In this document: piece by piece, positions 8,021 through 14,006 of the stretch | Numbering within the stretch: the first letter of the stretch is position 1 | Layout: each line of letters begins with the position of its first letter | Assembly (NCBI GenBank): GCA_011947345.1 | Contig: JAAVTG010001017.1 | Coordinates: 1 to 14,006, forward strand | From: Phytophthora quininea | Taxonomy: Eukaryota > Oomycota > Peronosporomycetes > Peronosporales > Peronosporaceae | DNA: 14,006 nucleotides | Direction: 5' to 3' | Position numbers and translations under genes: made by a program | Notes under the pieces: model-generated | Database searches by the model: none | Told to the model about the DNA's origin: nothing | What the model saw: only the letters and a program-made list of their open reading frames with translations

Positions 8021-8297
8021 CTAGTGCGCCGGGTTTCCCTCATTGGCTTGCGAGATTTTTCCCATCAGCTTCGACGCGAATGTTTTCATGTCGCTTCGCT
8101 CTTCGTTGTTGGCGTCCTCCACTGTATCGACGGTCCTCAAAAATCGTCCAGTCTTGCCGTCATCGAAAGCAGTAACCGAAGACTTGTCACCCTGAGCGTC
8201 CGACGAAGTGATCACGGCCTTCTGCTGCGGCTCGGACAAAGAGTTACAGTTCGTAAGCAGGATGGCAGCGAAGATCAACGCAAGGGAGAAGAAGCAT
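8021..8297 (-). CDS. RxLR-dEER effector-like secreted protein, short and broken near the start
   Basis: The minus-strand body runs from a hydrophobic leader (LIFAAILLTNCNSLS, signal peptide-like) through a Ser/Thr/Asp-rich spacer to RFLR (8146-8135) and, ten residues further on, EER (8104-8096). Order and spacing match oomycete RxLR-dEER effectors, proteins secreted by the pathogen and acting inside plant cells. Only about 24 residues follow EER (SDMKTFASKLMGK and so on) before TAG at 8023-8021, so the effector domain is very short against the usual tens to hundreds of residues. The nearest upstream ATG (8297-8295) is not in frame with the body: 19 bases separate it from codon 8278, and an in-frame TGA lies just before. 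So either one indel breaks the start, or this is a pseudogene. An initiator-like motif upstream supports a once-active gene. The host target is unknown. Confidence 0.75.
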
Positions 8298-8354
8298 GTT
8301 CACGTCTGGAGGCTTGAGCTGAAATTGCTAAGTGAAAGTGGTTCCATCTCGGGT

Positions 8355-8361
8355 AGAATGA
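8355..8361 (-). promoter_or_regulatory. Oomycete-type initiator upstream of the RxLR gene
   Basis: The minus strand reads AACTCATTCTACC here; TCATTCT fits the oomycete initiator TCAYTYY exactly. It lies about 58 bases before the ATG at 8297, a typical distance. Nearer the ATG the strand reads TTTCACTTAGCAATTTCAG (about 8318-8336), resembling the initiator-flanking element with its CA(A/T)TTT core. Confidence 0.5.
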
Positions 8362-8442
8362 GTTCGGAGTGCTCACTGGTGGTTGCCGATCCCATCTGCG
8401 ACTCAAAGAGTGGGCTGCTTTTAAAGAGAAATCGACAAGCCA

Positions 8443-8460
8443 TTCCCTGGTTCCCTGGTT
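8443..8460 (+). repeat. Short tandem duplication
   Basis: TTCCCTGG occurs twice in direct succession and is followed by a partial third unit (TT). It lies upstream of the RxLR gene in the minus direction. It is probably a replication-slippage product with no evident role. Confidence 0.5.
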
Positions 8461-8722
8461 ATTGCCGATCACAAAAATGGGTCATTTGTATTTCCGGGAA
8501 GCAGGGAGGATTACGGGTACGTGGTCTCTACTAAGATCAACGTTGCGCTCTTTGCAGGAATTGCGAGGCTGTCGGTATTGCAGCCGTCTTTCCTATCTGC
8601 GAAGTCCCGTCCAAGAAGACCGAACAAACTAACAGGTGTGGCGAAGCTCGGTGAAAACTTGCGCCCAGGGGGTGTACAGTGGCGCGGCCCGAATGAATTG
8701 GTCTGCGGAGGTAGCGGTTCCT

Positions 8723-8740
8723 GACGGCTCTTGAGCCGTC
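8723..8740. repeat. Perfect hairpin, 8-base arms
   Basis: GACGGCTC and GAGCCGTC flank a two-base TT centre, and a third GAGCCGT copy follows at about 8743-8749. The structure is GC-rich and would be stable in either strand. There is no following T-run or adjacent gene end that would give it a defined role; it may be a palindrome in a repeat element. Confidence 0.6.
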
Positions 8741-10190
8741 TGGAGCCGTTAGCGTGTACGTTGTGTGCAATCCCTAAGGGTTTGAATCGCTGGACTCGAC
8801 GACCAGGGAGGACATCTGCTCAGGATACAGGTAACGGGTAGGTTAGTACTGCGGTTCGGGAGTTCCCCGAACGCGCTTGCTGCAGAGAGCGGGTTAGAAG
8901 AGTTAGAAGGTAGCTTGTGGTCGCACTCCAGGACCACACAGCCAAACCTTGTACAAGATAACAATTAACAATATAGAGTTCGATACCGATATGCAGTCAC
9001 CACTTATTCTTTTGGACCCTCGGGTGGTGGGTCCTCGTCCAGGATCGATGGGGCATATGCGGTTCGGGACACCTGGAAGGTCTCGAACACTCCGACGTTC
9101 GCGCACCAGCTCCTCGCGGAGCAACAGATACAGCGCTCGGTTACAAAGCTTAGGTCAGTCGATTCACAACGCAGTTAGTGTCAACGCCCTGGTGGTCACA
9201 TTTGTCCAGCCACACAAGACGGTCAGGTCAATATGAAATGGGTGACGCCCGGATGTACCGACGGCCCAACTAGGATATGGAATGGGCTGGGGTCAATCCA
9301 GGAGCAACAAGCCCTCAGAACCCCCTTCCCAACTGGATTTGAGCACGGGGGAGTTCCACGCGAGGCTAGTCCCTAAGCCAAGGTGCCCTTAACGCCCAAT
9401 GCGGCCTCCGCTTCCTCGGAGCACTTGAGCACTTGGGGGAAATCGAACTCTGTTAAAATCTCATACAAACTAGCTATGCAATACTAAGTACGAATCTTGA
9501 ACGATCTTCTGACACTATCTTGACTTGAATATGGATGGTGTAAGTGACTTGGTCTGACTATGGAGTCATCATCGGGTGCGCAATCCTGGGCCATCTCCAT
9601 TGCTCAATGGGGGTCAAGTTTCCCAAACGGGGCGACCTCTCGCAACTTCAACTCTAGGCGCTCCCTATCACTCGCACTGGGGATTGATTCTTCACTTGAT
9701 GTTTGTATAAGGACTTCCACAACTTCATACATCCAGAATCACGGTTCAGGGATTGATCACCCTGGAACGCCGATCTGCGTCCAGGATACCGAATCCGGTT
9801 CCAGAGTCCTAGCGTATAGGGAAATCCACTTTCATCGAGCGTAGCAACTTCTTGGAAGCGTAGTGTGTTGTGCAACACGTGCTTTGTTGGGGCAGACTGG
9901 GTCTTGAGAGCCTATAGCGTCACACTCATCGTGCGCTTTAGGACCAAGGCTACACAGGTCACAGAGGGGATACGTTCCCTCAATGTGATTTCTGCCTACT
10001 CTTAGACACTTGCTGACGGACGAGGTGCGGCTTCGAACCGATCCTCCAGTGCATTTCGGGGTTCACATACTCCCAACGCAGGCTTTCGAAACCTAGGGAC
10101 CAGACTCCCGCCACAGCCTTGTTCCAACCAGTCGCACGTCTCCACAACCACTCATCCACGAAGTTAAAATCCAACCAATCACAGCGCGGG
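8741..10190 (-). other. Anonymous repeat-like DNA, possible degraded retroelement on the minus strand
   Basis: No intact gene is visible in about 1.45 kb. On the minus strand several short stretches read like coding sequence in changing frames: FNFVDEWLWRRATGWNKAV (about 10115-10172), EGTYPLCDLCSLGPKAHDEC (about 9920-9975, CX2CX6HX2C), LELKLREVAPFGK (about 9620-9660) and SILDEDPPPEGPKE near 9020-9060. The Cys/His pattern hints at a Gag-type zinc knuckle but does not have the usual CX2CX4HX4C spacing. No long terminal repeats, primer-binding site or reverse transcriptase motif could be recognised. The call is weak. Confidence 0.25.
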
Positions 10191-10687
10191 ATTGCTACCT
10201 ATAGAAAAAAATCAGCATCACCACACCTGCCATTGAGAGCTGCAATCCATTCAGAAATCGGCGGGCTAGAGCGTAAGCGAAATACGCGAGGAATGTTTTT
10301 TTCGCTGGTGTAGGTCGAATTCACGATGATAGCAAGGCGTTGGCGAGAAAGGAAGCTCTATTGAACTGTGCACAGAGTTCGCCTTAGACACGATACCACG
10401 ATAAGCTTTTCCGGTATTAGACGCGATAAGGAGTTTATACTTGATTTTGTATTGGAGTATACATTTTTTAGTCATCTAGGGAAGGGGTGTGAGTGTAGAC
10501 AGGGACTTACCCACAATAAAGTCGCTCGATGTGCATGGGACAAGATCACTTTGATTTCCGAAATATTAGATAGCAGAAGTTCCGGGAAGCCTATCACCTC
10601 TCCCGTCATTCGAGATCGAAGGTTCTCTACGCACGCCACTCGTTGGAGTGTCAGTTCAGATTTTTGCCGTTGAAGAAACGTGCTGAG
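10191..10687. other. 5' flank of the piggyBac-type pseudogene, with terminal-repeat-like motifs
   Basis: A/T-rich DNA without a gene. At 10386-10404 and 10413-10429 it holds two copies, in inverted orientation, of the TTATCGTGTCTAATACC-type motif that recurs in introns of the element to the right (ACACGATACCACGATAA and GGTATTAGACGCGATAA). These may be part of the element's left end or its promoter. The exact boundary and a TTAA target duplication could not be fixed. Confidence 0.35.
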
Positions 10688-10871
10688 ATGTCAGGATTTC
10701 GATAGCGCTGGGTCGAACTCCTAAAAGAAGGATGGACGTCCAAGAAGGCGACTGGTCTGGAACTAGAGCACACATACGTGCGTCCAGGCAAATCCAAGAA
10801 AGACAAGCGCGGCGCGGACTTCTTCGTTGGACCGGAGGAGATGATGGTGCATTTGGACGCCCTTGCAAATG

Positions 10872-10926
10872 GTATGTTCACGCTAGGGCAAGATCGCCTG
10901 GTTTCTAATCATTTGTGTTGATGTAG
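10872..10926 (+). other. Intron 1 of the transposase pseudogene
   Basis: GTATGT donor at 10872, TCTAATC branch-like site near 10903-10909 and GATGTAG acceptor ending at 10926; 55 bases. Joining restores an in-frame codon and continues LDALAN into DFEREEAEARALQ. Confidence 0.7.
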
Positions 10927-11623
10927 CTGACTTCGAGCGAGAGGAGGCAGAAGCGAGGGCCCTGCAGAGCTCTAAGCAGCGGCGGCAGACGGATGAGACG
11001 ACAGGAAATCAGACTGATCTATAAGCGTGTTCGATACAGGCAAAGGGCTGATTAATATAATGTATCGTGTCAGGAGTAGATACAGCAAGTACCAACTCAA
11101 CAACAGACCTGAATGCAGCGCCTCCACGTGCACAGGCGTCAAACTGACCCAAACAGCGAGGTAAAGCTTCTGATTTCTGCTGTCATGTCCGATAAAGTCT
11201 AAGGTTGTTTTATATATATTGTACATGTTTAGGTGTTAGTTCGACACAAGCTTCAATATATATACAACCACCGGAGCGTTTGACGTATACAGCTTCTTGG
11301 AGCAATTGATTGCTGTAGGCATGGCCGTAACAGGGGTTCATGCATTGTTGTAGGTGACGAAAGTGCTCCCGAAGAACAGCACAACTTCAGCAAAGAGTTT
11401 GCTGCTACTGCTGCTTCGGACAGTGAGATTGAGGCTCCTGAACAAATTTGCTTAACATTTCCTCATATTGCGTCGGACAATGACAGCGTGGGCGATCAGC
11501 TTTGCCCAATATCGCCGCACATTGTGGACTCGGCAGACTGCAATGAATCGGAATATGGGACTGCAGATGTATGTACAAGCGACCAGGTCGTCGACAATTC
11601 AGACACGTCGGGAAAGATATCAT

Positions 11624-11687
11624 GTACTGTACTTGATAACAATACCAGATATCATATGCTAACATGTATCCTGTACTTATGATGTAG
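11624..11687 (+). other. Intron 2 of the transposase pseudogene
   Basis: GTACTG donor at 11624, textbook branch site GCTAACA near 11659-11665 and acceptor TGATGTAG ending at 11687; 64 bases. Joining keeps the acidic low-complexity region open (SDTSGKIS into NITKDDSSDDY). Confidence 0.65.
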
Positions 11688-12728
11688 ATATCAACATTAC
11701 GAAGGATGACAGTTCTGACGACTATGTGGCGCTGGATTCGGAAGGAGATAATGACGATGGCTGTGCTGATAGCGATAAAGACACTGACATCGCGGGTCCG
11801 GGGATGCTGGAGGACGAGATTGATGTCGCTCCACCGGACGTATAGTTCGATGAGAGCCTTCTTGCTGTCATGGGAGGGATTGGGGGCATCACGGTGGATA
11901 GATTTAGCCGCCAAGCAAGCACTGAGGTTCTGAAAGCAAAGGCAGATTCTAGTTGGACGGAATCATGTAATCATGTAATCGAGAGCAGTATCCATATATG
12001 GAGGGTCGTTATGGGGCACGCCCTCGAGGCGATTTGTTGCGTGGTTACCCTGGCCTATTTACTGGTAATTATGGGCCGACCGCGGAAGCTATTGCTGCAG
12101 CATTGACGCCAGCCTGTGCGCTGTTTTTCTTCATGGATCCTCATCTTTGGGAAGACATTGCAGAGGCCAGCGGCGCTAACTTTCTGGAGAAGCTTTAAGA
12201 ACGTGTGGAAGGTCAGTACTCTCGCCAGGTCGCTCGTCAGCGAAAGATGCCATCACACCGCCGTCAAACGAAGGGAGAAATTAGGCAAAGTCTTACTGAA
12301 TTGCCTACCATTACCGGTAGAGACGTGTGTGTCGTCGTAGGCTTGCTGGTGTCTCGCGCCATAGCGCCGAACAAGGAAAACTCTCTCATCATTGGAAGAC
12401 CACCGACGAGGGGGATAACCCTCGGGGCTGCTTCGGCCGCTTCATGGCGCGTGACAGGGTCAAGTACATCACCCGCGATCTGCACCTTAGCAGCAACTCT
12501 GACCCCAAGCTGCTATCGACAGAGCATGGAAGCTCCGCCCCGTTGTGGATGTGCTACAGAAGACATTCCGTGCCGGCTACATGCCCCCACCTATCATGTT
12601 GTTTGACGAAGCCATTTTACCCTCAAAATCTTTCTCAACCGAATACGAGTGTACATCAAGGACAAGCCGCACAAATACGGCACCAAACTGCTTATGTTTT
12701 GCTGCCCCCAGACAGCGTACTGTATTCG

Positions 12729-12832
12729 GTACGTGAATTAGCGAGTCTTCGGGATCGCTAATTTTTATAATTACCAAGTCTGTTATCGTGTCTAATACCT
12801 CTGTTGATATTTTGAAATCGTGTATGATACAG
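12729..12832 (+). other. Intron 3 of the transposase pseudogene
   Basis: GTACGTG donor at 12729 and acceptor TATGATACAG ending at 12832; 104 bases. Joining gives PQTAYCIRFEVYLGKAQ without a break, the segment expected between the first and second catalytic Asp. The intron contains two copies of the ATCGTGT motif. Confidence 0.8.
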
Positions 12833-13372
12833 CTTTGAAGTTTATTTGGGTAAAGCTCAAACCGTGAATGGCGTGGCTGCACGGGATGAAAAAACGGACC
12901 CGTTGCTGTTGTCCGCAATTTGAAAGCTGCGTTCGGAGAAGTTCCCTTCACAGAGAAGAGGCTCATCATGTTCGACCGAATTTATACGTCTGTGCCCCTT
13001 GCCATGCAATCTGACGATGGGCTTCTACATCATCGGCACGGTGATGGCATCACGAAACGGGTTGAGTTCCGGCATCGTCTGCAAGAAGACCAAAGGAAAG
13101 CGACAGCCAAAGCAATCGTCGCGACCAGGAAGTATTGACCGGAGAACGTTTTTGTTCGCTGATCCAGCGTTAGAGTCAAACATGAGAGTCCTGAAGTGGT
13201 AGAATAATCGTCCCGTTTACCTGTTTTCAACGGGAAGAAGTGTGGAGTGGGACCGCATCATTCGGCGTGCTAGGAGCGGCCAGCATGAAGAAGTCACTTG
13301 CCCAAAAGTGGTGGATGACTACCAGACATATATGGGAGGTGTCGATGTCCATGGTAATCTCCGCCTTCAGCG

Positions 13373-13561
13373 GTAAGTTTTGGTGGTGTTACATGGCACT
13401 GAGAACGAGTCAGTACCAATGATCGCGCTAGACAAACTCATCTTCTAGAGAACGCCGTAAAGTATTCAATTCACTTTCATCTTTCCTACTGACAAGTTTG
13501 TTATCGTGTATGATACAAGATGTGACAATATCTAATCCTGTATTGTGCGCGTTATGAATAG
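13373..13561 (+). other. Intron 4 of the transposase pseudogene
   Basis: GTAAGT donor at 13373, TCTAATC branch-like site near 13531-13537 and ATGAATAG acceptor ending at 13561; 189 bases. Joining continues GNLRLQR into YSLQQSVRF. It carries TTATCGTGTATGATACA at 13501-13517. Confidence 0.7.
13501..13517 (+). repeat. Recurring intron motif TTATCGTGTATGATACA
   Basis: Related copies lie at 12783-12799 (TTATCGTGTCTAATACC), 12816-12831 (ATCGTGTATGATACA core), 11062-11084 (TATCGTGT with GATACA, spaced) and, inverted, 10413-10429 and 10386-10404. The motif is partly palindromic (TGTATCA against its own complement). Copies fall in or beside introns and in the 5' flank of the transposase pseudogene. 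Confidence 0.55.
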
Positions 13562-14006
13562 ATACTCACTGCAGCAATCCGTGCGGTTCAAAAATACTAC
13601 AAGAGCCTATTCTTGAGCTTGGTTGATCTAGCCATTGTCAACTCCTTCATCGTGCTCAACAGAGCACGTATTGCTGCAAACAGGGCCAAAGTATCCCGCC
13701 TTGCTTTTCTGAAGCAGTTATACTTGAGCTGCGTCAGCTGAGCAATTCGGATTGGGAAGATCTGCTGCGCACACGCGGTCAAAACCTGACACCGTCCAAG
13801 CAACGTTCCAGATACCCAGCAACACACATGCCCATCAAGACAGCGGCCAAGCGTCAGGGAAATACTGTCGGTAGCGCAAAAGCACGTCAGTGCGCATGCA
13901 AGGTGTGCTGCTTGCTCAAGGACATAGTACGGGCAGTGATACGGTGTACTAGTGCAGCGCCTGCGAATTCAAAACCGCCGGTAAGAACACTAGCGATACC
14001 AAGACA

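Larger units (their letters stand above)
10688..14006 (+). pseudogene. Decayed piggyBac-type (DDE_Tnp_1_7) transposase, open at the right edge
   Basis: Spliced reading gives, in order: an N-terminal module (RWVELLKEGWTSKKATGLE, then KRGADFFVGPEEMMVHLD), an acidic low-complexity region, YPGLFTGNYGPTAEAI, GQYSRQVARQRK, HWKTTDEGDNPRGCFGRFM, VVDVLQKTF with FDEAILPS (first catalytic Asp), KDKPHKYGTKLLMFCC, MFDRIYTSVPLAMQ (second Asp), NNRPVYLFSTG, DDYQTYMGGVDVHG, KSLFLSLVDLAIVN and a Cys-rich tail (CACKVCCLLKD). This follows the piggyBac transposase plan, cut-and-paste enzymes using TTAA targets. Introns fit at 10872-10926, 11624-11687, 12729-12832 and 13373-13561. In-frame stops at 10703, 11022, 11843, 12196 and 13200 cannot be cured by one-base shifts, and 11022 may instead precede another intron. 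The third catalytic site, normally WWDN, reads W-stop-NN. At least six frame changes are also present. It is inactive. Confidence 0.8.

Noticed and set aside
9560..9844. 94-codon plus-strand frame, Ser-rich
   Set aside because: The opposite strand carries the more coding-like wording here, and no start context or motif supports the plus frame.
11405..11914. 169-codon open frame on the minus strand
   Set aside because: It lies across the acidic low-complexity region and intron 2 of the transposase pseudogene, whose plus-strand reading joins across a good intron; the antisense wording has no recognisable domain.
1..14006. CRISPR array, bacterial operons, tRNA or rRNA genes
   Set aside because: No regularly spaced repeats, no ribosome-binding-site spacing, introns are present, and no cloverleaf or rRNA-like sequence was recognised on either strand.

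Overview
The window looks like nuclear DNA of an oomycete, most likely Phytophthora or a close relative. The signs are: a minus-strand gene whose protein has a hydrophobic leader followed by RFLR and a downstream EER, the RxLR-dEER layout known only from plant-pathogenic oomycetes; an oomycete-type initiator (TCATTCT) upstream of it; short GT-AG introns of about 55-190 bases; a soluble-type adenylyl cyclase fused to FYVE and PH modules; and a decayed piggyBac-type transposase whose wording resembles Phytophthora copies. All of this rests on reading translations by eye; no database search was possible.

Layout. Positions 1-6330 are compact and gene-rich. A minus-strand gene with a mitochondrial-type presequence runs off the left edge (1-183) and shares a short divergent promoter with a thioredoxin-fold protein (319-1244). 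After about 590 bases comes the main gene (1830-6330), a large signalling enzyme. In order it has two class III cyclase domains of the ADCY10 (soluble adenylyl cyclase) type, a P-loop/STAND ATPase, a FYVE-like zinc finger inserted inside the ATPase module, the rest of that module, a Ser-rich linker and a C-terminal PH domain. This would tie a normally soluble cyclase to phosphoinositide membranes, and it is the most novel thing in the window. From 6331 on, the DNA is gene-poor and repeat-like. It holds an inverted pair of short coding-like repeats (6646-6714 and 7078-7143), one RxLR effector-like gene on the minus strand (8021-8297), an anonymous stretch that may hold a retroelement remnant (about 8740-10190), and the piggyBac-type pseudogene (10688 to the right edge).

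Sequence quality or decay. The cyclase reads as one protein only if about seven frame changes are allowed. Five are equivalent to one missing base and two to a net +1 (or two missing bases), and several sit at short homopolymers; no substitution-type stop was seen in it. The transposase shows the same missing-base frameshifts and also has true in-frame stops and a lost catalytic Asp position. A parsimonious reading is an unpolished long-read assembly with homopolymer deletions, on top of real decay in the transposon. Real loss of the cyclase cannot be excluded from the sequence alone.

Context. A housekeeping/signalling block next to a transposon-rich block carrying an effector fits the 'two-speed' genome pattern described for Phytophthora. 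Nothing links the cyclase and the effector functionally beyond being neighbours.
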